A stretch of DNA of 47,717 nucleotides from Bacteroidales bacterium UBA2030 (GTDB lineage Bacteria; Bacteroidota; Bacteroidia; Bacteroidales; TTA-H9). The stretch spans positions 1 to 47,717 of the forward strand of contig DDBO01000129.1 of assembly GCA_002332755.1 (NCBI GenBank), read 5' to 3'. Under the pieces are notes generated by a model. The model had not been told where the DNA came from and did not search any database. It worked only from the letters and a program-made list of their open reading frames with translations. Positions 41,673 through 47,717 of the stretch are shown here, one piece after another (positions within the stretch are counted from its first letter, which is position 1; each line of letters opens with the position of its first letter). Position numbers and translations under genes: made by a program.

Positions 41673-42362
41673 TTATTCCAAAGAAGAATCACTTATCTCG
41701 GAATGAATGACTTTCCCCTGGCTCAGATGGTAGATGGTTCCGGGGAATAAACTTATCATACGGTAATTATGCGTAGCGACAATAATAGCAGTACCCAATC
41801 GGCTGATGTCACGCAACAGCCCCAAAATCCCCTCTGAAGACTCCGGATCAAGATTTCCTGTAGGCTCATCGGCAATAATAAGTTCAGGTTGATTAATGAG
41901 GGCTCTGGCTACTCCCACACGCTGCTGCTCTCCACCTGACAATTGATGCGGCATTTTATGCCCTTTGGTTTCAAGGCCGGTAAGATTCAATAGTTCCTCC
42001 ACCCGCATCTTCATCTTCACTTTATCTTTCCATCCTGTAGCCTTCATCACAAAAAGCAGGTTATCCTCAACCGATCGGTCTGATAACAATTGAAAATCCT
42101 GAAAGACAATGCCGATTTTCCTTCTCAGGTAAGGAATATCTTTCTTTCTAAGCTGATTAAGGTCGTATCCTACCACCTTAGCCTGACCTGCTTTAAGGGG
42201 AAGGTCAGCATATAAGGTTCTTAAAAGACTTGACTTTCCCGAACCTGTTTTTCCTGTAAGATATACCAGCTCACCTGGCTCCACCTTTAGGGTTATTCCT
42301 CTTAAAACCAGAATATCTTTATGAAAAACAGATACATCAAGAAGATCTACAACTGCGGACAT
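41673..42362 (-). CDS. ftsE: Cell division ATP-binding protein FtsE
   Basis: 229-residue ABC ATPase. Walker A TGKTGSGKSS (about 36-45), signature LSGGEQQRVG, Walker B LIIADEPTGNLDP, and H-loop ATHNYRM are all intact. The LSDRSVEDNLLFVMKATGWK segment suits FtsE. With FtsX it activates periplasmic amidases during division. FtsX is not adjacent here. A near-consensus box CAATTTTG lies six bases before the ATG. The symbol is given on similarity and is less sure without ftsX; a LolD-like exporter is the alternative. Confidence 0.83.
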   Translation of the reverse strand: MSAVVDLLDVSVFHKDILVLRGITLKVEPGELVYLTGKTGSGKSSLLRTLYADLPLKAGQAKVVGYDLNQLRKKDIPYLRRKIGIVFQDFQLLSDRSVEDNLLFVMKATGWKDKVKMKMRVEELLNLTGLETKGHKMPHQLSGGEQQRVGVARALINQPELIIADEPTGNLDPESSEGILGLLRDISRLGTAIIVATHNYRMISLFPGTIYHLSQGKVIHSEISDSSLE

Positions 42363-42436
42363 GGAGGCAAAATTGAAAATTACTAATTGAAGGCTACAAA
42401 GTTAAACATTCATGACTTTAAACTGTGCCGACACAT

Positions 42437-42444
42437 TAATTTTG
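42437..42444 (+). promoter_or_regulatory. -7 box for the DUF4403 gene
   Basis: TAATTTTG, perfect consensus, 19 bases before the ATG at 42464. Confidence 0.5.
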
Positions 42445-42463
42445 CAGCCGCTTAACAAGGACT

Positions 42464-43867
42464 ATGAAAAGAACTGTCGTATTATCCCTCCTGGTTATCG
42501 TTTTTGCCGGAGGTTGCCGCACTACCCTGGAACCGGAGAAACCAACGGAAAGTTATCTTCCATGGAACAAGGAACCCGAGGCTTCTTTCATTCAGATTCC
42601 CGTAAATCTTGAAATATCGACCATAGAAAACCTGGTCAACAAAAATCTTAATGGCGTTTTATTTGAAAATCCCTCCATCAAGACAGGAGACGAAAGTACA
42701 ATAGCGCTAAAAGTATGGAAAGCCGGCCGTATACGGTTGGCCATGAAGGGAAATACACTGGAATGGGAAATGCCCCTGAAAATTAACGCGCAGACACGCA
42801 TGCGGATTGGCATTGGGAGTTTAGGCTTTACCGACACCCGTGATCTGAATGGGGAATTATCCCTAAAATTCAAGACCTTACTTGAAATTACCCCTGACTG
42901 GTCTATAAAGACCAAAAGCACTCCCGTGGGTTACACCTGGATTAAAGAACCATCGCTTACAGCAGCAGGCAGAGAGTTTCCAATTACCCTCCTGGCCAAC
43001 ATTATCCTCAACAATGCACAGGGAAGCTTAGCCCAAAGCCTGGATGAAAGCATCCAACAAAATCTTAGTTTGCGCAAAGAGGCAGACATGCTATGGCAAA
43101 AGCTGCAAGACCCTGTAAAAATTTATGATCATCCGGAGGTTTGGCTGATTTTGAAACCCGAAGAGGCTTATGCTGTTCAGCCTATGGCAACGAAAGGAGT
43201 CCTTCAATGGAAGGCCGCCCTGAAAGCCAGAATTGAAGCATCGGTTGGTAGCCGCCCGGTGCTAAGTTCTCTCACACCGCTTAAGAAAATCAACTTACAA
43301 ATACCCCAAGCCCCCTACTCCTTCCTCTTTGCCCGCATCAGCGCCAATCTCGATTCTCTGGCATCTACTGCTATGCATTACCTGAAGAATGAAAAATTCA
43401 GCAGTGGGGGCCGTTCAGTGGTAATTAAGGAACTGAGGCTATTTGGCAGCGAAGGAAAGCTGGTGGCTGAAACCAGGGTAGAAGGCAGTATTAACGGGAA
43501 ATTATACTTTACTGGTAAACCTTACTACAACCCCGAGACCCGGCAGGTTAGTTTACAAGATTTCGATTTTGAATTAAAAACCCGTAATCTTTTGCATAAA
43601 AGCGCTGCCTGGCTGCTTCAATCAACCATAAAAAAACAGGTAGCCCAACGGCTACGTTTCGACCTGGACAGCCAGATTGAAGCCTTGCAGCAAGGTATCG
43701 ACCAATGGACCGAAAACTTTGAACCTGCTGAAGGAATTAAAATCAAAGGAAAAGTCGAAAACCTCGAACCCGATGCCATACATATCGCCCACTATGCCCT
43801 AATTATTTATCTGAAGGCCAGTGGGAATATTGAAATAATAAGCAGACCGATAGCGACCGCGAAATAA
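42464..43867 (+). CDS. DUF4403-family lipoprotein
   Basis: 467 residues. A lipoprotein signal ends in FAGGC (Cys18). The rest has the DUF4403 layout: repeated beta-rich tubular-lipid-binding-like segments such as SFIQIPVNLEISTIENLVNKNLNGVLF and ITLLANIILNNAQGSLAQSL, with a second similar half (about 240-460). These proteins resemble lipid-binding SMP/TULIP-like repeats by pattern, but function has not been shown. Independent of ftsE, from which it diverges. Confidence 0.8.
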   Translation: MKRTVVLSLLVIVFAGGCRTTLEPEKPTESYLPWNKEPEASFIQIPVNLEISTIENLVNKNLNGVLFENPSIKTGDESTIALKVWKAGRIRLAMKGNTLEWEMPLKINAQTRMRIGIGSLGFTDTRDLNGELSLKFKTLLEITPDWSIKTKSTPVGYTWIKEPSLTAAGREFPITLLANIILNNAQGSLAQSLDESIQQNLSLRKEADMLWQKLQDPVKIYDHPEVWLILKPEEAYAVQPMATKGVLQWKAALKARIEASVGSRPVLSSLTPLKKINLQIPQAPYSFLFARISANLDSLASTAMHYLKNEKFSSGGRSVVIKELRLFGSEGKLVAETRVEGSINGKLYFTGKPYYNPETRQVSLQDFDFELKTRNLLHKSAAWLLQSTIKKQVAQRLRFDLDSQIEALQQGIDQWTENFEPAEGIKIKGKVENLEPDAIHIAHYALIIYLKASGNIEIISRPIATAK

Positions 43868-43987
43868 TACGGAAAGGATAAATTGTTTTTCAACACTACG
43901 ACTTTTAGGTTATTGTCCTTTTCGAACCAATTGTTAACACCAGCACACAAGACAGCGTGTTAATGAATATTCAGTCAATCCAAAGCA

Positions 43988-44605
43988 TTAGAAAATATGC
44001 ACCAGCTTTTTGGTTTCGAAAAAAGGCTCGTAGAAAAAGTTAGATAGATAATAGACATGAAATCTTCGGTCAAGGGCAAAGAGCTCTTCTTCAATGTCGC
44101 CTCCTTTAAGGTATAAAATACCGTTGGGGAGAAAATTGATGGCATCGCGCCGAATCAGCCTTTGGGTAAGTTGAAGGAATTCGGGCAAGGTAGTGACGGC
44201 CCGGCTAACAATGAAATCATATTTTTCGCGCAAAGTTTCTACCCTGGCCTGACGTGCTTCGACATTGCTCAGCTTAAGTTCTTTGCAAATTGCTTCTACC
44301 ACTTTAATTTTCTTTCCGATAGAATCCACCAACGTGAAGGAAACCTCAGGGAAAAAAATCGCCAGAGGAATTCCTGGTAAACCTCCGCCTGTGCCTGCAT
44401 CCAGCACATAGGTGCCTTCTTTAAAACGAATGATACGGGCAATGGAAAGACTGTGCAGGATATGATGCAGCTCCAGGTTTTCCATATCCTTACGTGAAAT
44501 GACGTTTATACGAACATTCCAGTAACGATAAAGCTCCATCAGCTGCTCATACTGCTCGAGCTGTAGAGCCGATAGGTTGGGAAAGTATCTGGGGATGAAC
44601 TGCAT
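43988..44605 (-). CDS. rsmG: 16S rRNA (guanine(527)-N7)-methyltransferase
   Basis: 205 residues, normal length. The N-terminal YFPNLSALQLEQYEQLMELYRYWNVRINVISRKD is conserved in RsmG (GidB). SAM-binding motif I is VLDAGTGGGLPGIPLAI (about 78-94), then DSIGKKIKVVEAI and FIVSRAVTTLPEFL. It methylates G527 near the decoding centre; loss gives low-level streptomycin resistance in other bacteria. The gap after it (43868-43987) holds only a weak 7-bp inverted repeat. Confidence 0.93.
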   Translation of the reverse strand: MQFIPRYFPNLSALQLEQYEQLMELYRYWNVRINVISRKDMENLELHHILHSLSIARIIRFKEGTYVLDAGTGGGLPGIPLAIFFPEVSFTLVDSIGKKIKVVEAICKELKLSNVEARQARVETLREKYDFIVSRAVTTLPEFLQLTQRLIRRDAINFLPNGILYLKGGDIEEELFALDRRFHVYYLSNFFYEPFFETKKLVHIF

Positions 44606-44626
44606 TTACCGCCTGAATTCAACCGG

Positions 44627-44634
44627 CAAATCTA
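44627..44634 (-). promoter_or_regulatory. -7 box for rsmG
   Basis: TAGATTTG on the minus strand fits TAnnTTTG, 21 bases before the rsmG ATG. Confidence 0.5.
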
Positions 44635-44683
44635 TGGAAAAGGGTCGTGCCGGGCAATAACTCTTCATTTTACCAAAAGTGGC

Positions 44684-44691
44684 TAATTTTG
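44684..44691 (+). promoter_or_regulatory. -7 box for the glucosaminidase gene
   Basis: TAATTTTG, five bases before the ATG at 44697. A GTG start at 44679 would overlap the box and is rejected. Nearly leaderless transcription is implied. Confidence 0.55.
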
Positions 44692-44696
44692 CCATT

Positions 44697-45740
44697 ATGA
44701 AAAAAGCAATTTTTTTACTGGAACTTACTATAGTTACTATACTTGTTCAGGCTCAGCCTCCCGACAGTGGATTTTCAACAAGGGAACAATACATTAATCA
44801 ATACAAAGAAATCGCTATCAGAGAGATGCAATTGTATGGCATCCCTGCGAGCATCAAACTGGCACAGGCTGTGCTGGAATCAGGAGCAGGACGCGGAGAA
44901 CTTGCCCAAAAAGCCAATAATCATTTTGGTATCAAATGCAAAGGCGAATGGCAAGGCGAGCATTACTTCAAAGATGATGATGCACCAAATGAATGTTTCA
45001 GAAAATACAAGGATGCAGAAAGCTCATTCCGCGATCATTCATTATTTCTCACTACCCGTGACCGTTATAAAAATCTTTTCAGGTTGCCAATTACTGACTA
45101 CAAAGGCTGGGCCAGGGGACTTAAAGAGGCGGGTTATGCTACCAACCCCGCTTATGCCGAAAGGCTTATAAAAATAATCGAGGATCACCAACTTTATCTA
45201 ATCGACCAGGGAGTGCCCTGGCCTCCCCGTAAAGACGAACCTGCTCCAGTAATTGCAGAAAATACAAAAAAAGTAGATACCCTGCCTGCTCAATTGGAAG
45301 TTTTTCACCCTGAATTTGTTGCTTCCAGTACAGAAGGCAGACAAATCTTCAAAAACAATGGTGTAAAATATATCGTAACAAAGCCGGGAGATAACATTGT
45401 AGACCTGGCCCGTGAATTTGACCTTTATACCTGGCAAATTTATGAATACAACGACCTTCCCCGGGATGAAGTTGTAAAACCCGGCCAAATTGTGTACCTC
45501 AGCAGGAAAAAAAGGAAAGCCGAAGAAGATTTCTACGTGGTAAAACCCGGCGAGACCATGCACTCCATTTCGCAAAAATTCGGCATAAGGCTCCAGCGGC
45601 TTTACGACCTCAACCACATGAATTATGGTTCTGAACCAGCCTCCGGCGACACCCTGTGGATGCGGAAAAAAAAGCCCTCCAACTTCGAAAAAAAAGATGG
45701 TTTTATTTTATTCCGTATTTTTAAGGGTTCAAAAGACTAA
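44697..45740 (+). CDS. Glucosaminidase with two LysM domains
   Basis: 347 residues. A signal peptide ends around VQAQ (20). The glucosaminidase domain (about 30-165) has SIKLAQAVLESGAGRGELA with the catalytic Glu61 and NNHFGIKCKGEWQGE. Two LysM peptidoglycan-binding modules follow (about 222-275, YIVTKPGDNIVDLA, and about 282-330, YVVKPGETMHSISQKFG). It cleaves the glycan strand of peptidoglycan in the periplasm. ppnP starts four bases after its stop, so the pair is co-transcribed, an unrelated coupling. Confidence 0.92.
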   Translation: MKKAIFLLELTIVTILVQAQPPDSGFSTREQYINQYKEIAIREMQLYGIPASIKLAQAVLESGAGRGELAQKANNHFGIKCKGEWQGEHYFKDDDAPNECFRKYKDAESSFRDHSLFLTTRDRYKNLFRLPITDYKGWARGLKEAGYATNPAYAERLIKIIEDHQLYLIDQGVPWPPRKDEPAPVIAENTKKVDTLPAQLEVFHPEFVASSTEGRQIFKNNGVKYIVTKPGDNIVDLAREFDLYTWQIYEYNDLPRDEVVKPGQIVYLSRKKRKAEEDFYVVKPGETMHSISQKFGIRLQRLYDLNHMNYGSEPASGDTLWMRKKKPSNFEKKDGFILFRIFKGSKD

Positions 45741-45744
45741 AACC

Positions 45745-46029
45745 ATGCTGAAAGTTAACACCTATTATGAGGGTCGGGTGAAGTCCATTTCTTTTCAATG
45801 CGAAGAAGGACCTGCAACTTTAGGAGTGGTCACTCCTGGCGAATATGAGTTTCAAACCACCAGCACTGAATATCTTACGGTTACTTCAGGCCTTTTGTAC
45901 ATCATGCTGCCCAGTCAGTCAGCCTGGAAGGCCTACAAACCCTATGAAACCATCATCATTCCGCCCAACATCAGATTCAGGATTATGGCCAAGCACGATG
46001 CCTCTTATAAATGCGTTTATAAACAATAG
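45745..46029 (+). CDS. ppnP: Pyrimidine/purine nucleoside phosphorylase PpnP
   Basis: 94 residues, identical in length to E. coli PpnP (YaiE). The cupin-fold sequence starts MLKVNTYYEGRVKSISF, continues with GVVTPGEYEFQTTSTEYLTVTSGLLYIMLP and ends SYKCVY, matching family landmarks. It splits nucleosides with phosphate into base and ribose-1-phosphate in salvage. A longer in-frame extension upstream lies inside the glucosaminidase gene and is rejected. Confidence 0.92.
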   Translation: MLKVNTYYEGRVKSISFQCEEGPATLGVVTPGEYEFQTTSTEYLTVTSGLLYIMLPSQSAWKAYKPYETIIIPPNIRFRIMAKHDASYKCVYKQ

Positions 46030-46103
46030 AGGAAGCGATTAATGCACACTTTCGCCTGCTAACCAGCTCTCTCCCAAGGCCGCTGCCTCGACCCATTACT
46101 TCA

Positions 46104-46129
46104 AATCAAAAACACTGATGTTTATCAGT
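46104..46129 (-). terminator. Short terminator overlapping the stop codon of the DUF3352 gene
   Basis: On the minus strand ACTGAT-AAAC-ATCAGT (46129-46114) is followed by GTTTTTG. The left arm contains the TGA at 46127-46125. Confidence 0.55.
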
Positions 46130-47717
46130 CTTTCAATTTATTTACAATGAGCTTATTCCCCACTACGCTTATCCAAACCGGGGTCTGTTTTGATCGCTGC
46201 AATTGAATAAGCCCTACGGCCGAAGAGACCTCTCCCCGGGGAAGAGTTATTTCTGCAACCAAACCCTGTGATTCAAAACAATAAACATGGTTGTTGGCTG
46301 CCTTAACAACCAAAATATTATTTTTGGAGGGGATTTCAAGAAGAATGGGTTTGCCGTTCACTGCTGCCGGAAAATCGAATTGCAGCAATACTTTTTTAAA
46401 CCTGTCGTAGACTACAAGTTTCCGGTCGTCTGCATAGATGAAGTCAGGGTCGCGGTCGTTATTAAAATCGGCGTATATAAAATAGTGACTTTCTGAGAAA
46501 TTATCGAAAACCGTCTTTTCTATGGGGCCCGAAGGATTTAAATAAATGAGATTGCCTTTAGGGTCGGTGGTAAGAAGTTGTCCCTTGTGGTTAGTTTCGT
46601 TTACGTAAAACTCAGAAAAATTGGAATTGGTGAAGGCCTTTCCCGATTCCATTAACCGGTTTCCATCCGGAGCAAACATCAGCACATGTCCATCCTGGAA
46701 AGGTACCACAAGGGCTTTGCCGGATTGTCCTGTAAAGCTTTTGATAGGTAATAAACGGAGAGATGGCAATGAGGGCATTTTCCAACCTTTAACAGGTTTA
46801 CCCCTTAGGTCTACTGCTCTAAGCATACTATCGGCCGATGCATAAACCAACATAGGATTGCCTCCCGTCTGGCCGAAGACCAATGAAGGTTGTGTTTGGG
46901 CCGGATGCGGAAACCTTGCAGGATAACCTTGAATTAATTTTCCTTTCTCATTCAGGCAATAAATTGCTTCACGACTGCAAATCGTGAGTACCTTTTGGCC
47001 GGAACTTTTGGTTAATGCGACACTCGCAAAAGGTTTATCGGGGAAAGAATACCTCCATAGCTTTTGGCCATTCAAATCATACAAGTAAAAAGCTCCTGAA
47101 GTTCCAAAAATACCCACTGAACCCGAACGTCCCGGAAAATCAGTAAGAACAAAAGGTTCTGAGGCAGCTTCTTCCTCCAGAACTGCTTCCCATACAATCT
47201 TGTCTGTTTCATTCCCACCGTGGGAAGAGGAATCATATTCCGCTGGCGAACTCATGTCGGCCGGAATATTTTCTTCTACCGCGTTTCGGTGCTTAATAAT
47301 GGCAGAGGTATAGTTGAGCGTTCCGTCACCTGAAAACTGCAGGGAGAGACCGTCAAAATCGGAGAGGGCAGCAAGGTTGGCATCAAGGGTCCCGGCGGTT
47401 TTGTCGGAAAAGAGGTAATGGTGAAAGACAGCTGATTCAGCGGGATTGTAGTAAATCCAAATATTACTGCGGCTTTCGGCCATTTGAAGCAGAGCTTTGA
47501 AAGATGACTTTCGGGGAAGGGTTTTGCCTGCAAGCCAGGTGGTCACATAGTCCTGCAAAACGGAGGGGGAACTGGCGAAGAGAAAATAATCTTCAAAGGC
47601 AATATAGCAGGCTTTTTCAAATTCAGGGAAAATGTTGTACAGAAAAGGGCCGAAGACTCTTTTAAAATCAATGTTTCTATAAACCCGTTGATTAATAGCA
47701 AACAATTGGTTTTTCTC
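46125..47717 (-). CDS. DUF3352-like protein with C-terminal beta-propeller-type repeats (5' partial)
   Basis: The frame is open to the right edge, so the start lies beyond it; at least 530 residues are visible. The first about 140 residues (ACYIAFEDYFLFASSPSVLQDYV, RSNIWIYYNPAE) fit the end of a DUF3352-type domain. After an acidic linker, the remainder shows repeating blade-like strands (GAFYLYDLNGQKLWRY, EAIYCLNEKGKLIQGYP, MLRAVDLRGKPVKGW, FIYADFNNDRDPDFIYADDRKLVVYDR) of a PQQ/VCBS-like propeller. Likely a periplasmic or surface protein; function unknown. It could be annotated as a hypothetical protein elsewhere. Confidence 0.75.
   Translation of the reverse strand, partial: EKNQLFAINQRVYRNIDFKRVFGPFLYNIFPEFEKACYIAFEDYFLFASSPSVLQDYVTTWLAGKTLPRKSSFKALLQMAESRSNIWIYYNPAESAVFHHYLFSDKTAGTLDANLAALSDFDGLSLQFSGDGTLNYTSAIIKHRNAVEENIPADMSSPAEYDSSSHGGNETDKIVWEAVLEEEAASEPFVLTDFPGRSGSVGIFGTSGAFYLYDLNGQKLWRYSFPDKPFASVALTKSSGQKVLTICSREAIYCLNEKGKLIQGYPARFPHPAQTQPSLVFGQTGGNPMLVYASADSMLRAVDLRGKPVKGWKMPSLPSLRLLPIKSFTGQSGKALVVPFQDGHVLMFAPDGNRLMESGKAFTNSNFSEFYVNETNHKGQLLTTDPKGNLIYLNPSGPIEKTVFDNFSESHYFIYADFNNDRDPDFIYADDRKLVVYDRFKKVLLQFDFPAAVNGKPILLEIPSKNNILVVKAANNHVYCFESQGLVAEITLPRGEVSSAVGLIQLQRSKQTPVWISVVGNKLIVNKLKD

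Noticed and set aside
43934..43963. Inverted repeat TTAACAC/GTGTTAA near the end of rsmG
   Set aside because: The stem is only 7 bp with a 16-base loop and lacks a T run; too weak to call as terminator or operator.
1..47717. CRISPR arrays, insertion sequences, integrases, toxin-antitoxin or defence genes
   Set aside because: No direct-repeat array, transposase-like protein, terminal inverted repeats or defence family was found on either strand.

Overview
The window is an ordinary chromosomal segment of a member of the Bacteroidota, most likely an anaerobic Bacteroidales-type organism. Supporting signs are Bacteroidota promoters (-7 box TAnnTTTG, in a few cases with a TTG about 19-21 bases upstream), a near absence of Shine-Dalgarno sequences, an apparent type IX secretion tail at the left edge, and families typical of the phylum (DUF4340, DUF4403, DUF2027-Smr, OmpP1/FadL porin, archaeal-type ProS, deoxynucleoside kinase). 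I see no prophage, insertion sequence, CRISPR array, defence island or integrative element.

Layout. 1-6.7 kb: end of a secreted protein, a DUF4340 membrane protein, a YbfF-like esterase, an outer-membrane barrel, tatC, a DUF2148 ferredoxin-like protein, and a leftward operon rimM - trmN6 - orphan RNase H-fold protein. 6.8-9.9 kb: long-chain acyl-CoA ligase, pgk, initiator tRNA. 10.1-17.4 kb: a lone receiver protein, a MATE pump, a GT2/GT4 glycosyltransferase pair, a diacylglycerol kinase-like enzyme, a DUF2027-Smr protein, rnpB, a small YvlD/phage-holin-type membrane protein and a NimA-like flavoprotein. 17.6-21.2 kb: tRNA-Leu, tRNA-Gly and mutS leftward, a TrmH-type methyltransferase rightward. 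21.3-23.9 kb: a large, probably highly expressed OmpA-like/TPR outer-membrane protein.

23.9-34.2 kb: a folate-flavoured stretch with deoxynucleoside kinase and folK (leftward), sppA, 5-formyl-THF cyclo-ligase, an Mrp/ApbC carrier, an RlmI-type methyltransferase, a coiled-coil lipoprotein, a Gdx/SugE-type SMR transporter, then pabA divergent from pabB-pabC, followed by ridA. Together folK, the cyclo-ligase and pabABC cover p-aminobenzoate synthesis and parts of folate synthesis and recycling; RidA could clear reactive enamines from PLP enzymes such as PabC. 34.2-47.7 kb: a FadL-type porin, a very unusual Trp/Tyr-rich lipoprotein divergent from proS, two overlapping glycosyltransferases, ftsE without ftsX, a DUF4403 lipoprotein, rsmG, a LysM glucosaminidase followed by ppnP, and the end of a DUF3352/beta-propeller-like protein.

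The -7 boxes were used to correct many start codons: several longest possible reading frames begin inside or upstream of the promoter, so shorter starts are reported. The points most worth a second look are the orphan RNase H-fold protein behind rimM-trmN6, the Trp/Tyr-rich lipoprotein with its strong Shine-Dalgarno sequence, compact terminator-promoter fusions, and near-leaderless genes. None of these amounts to a demonstrated new system.
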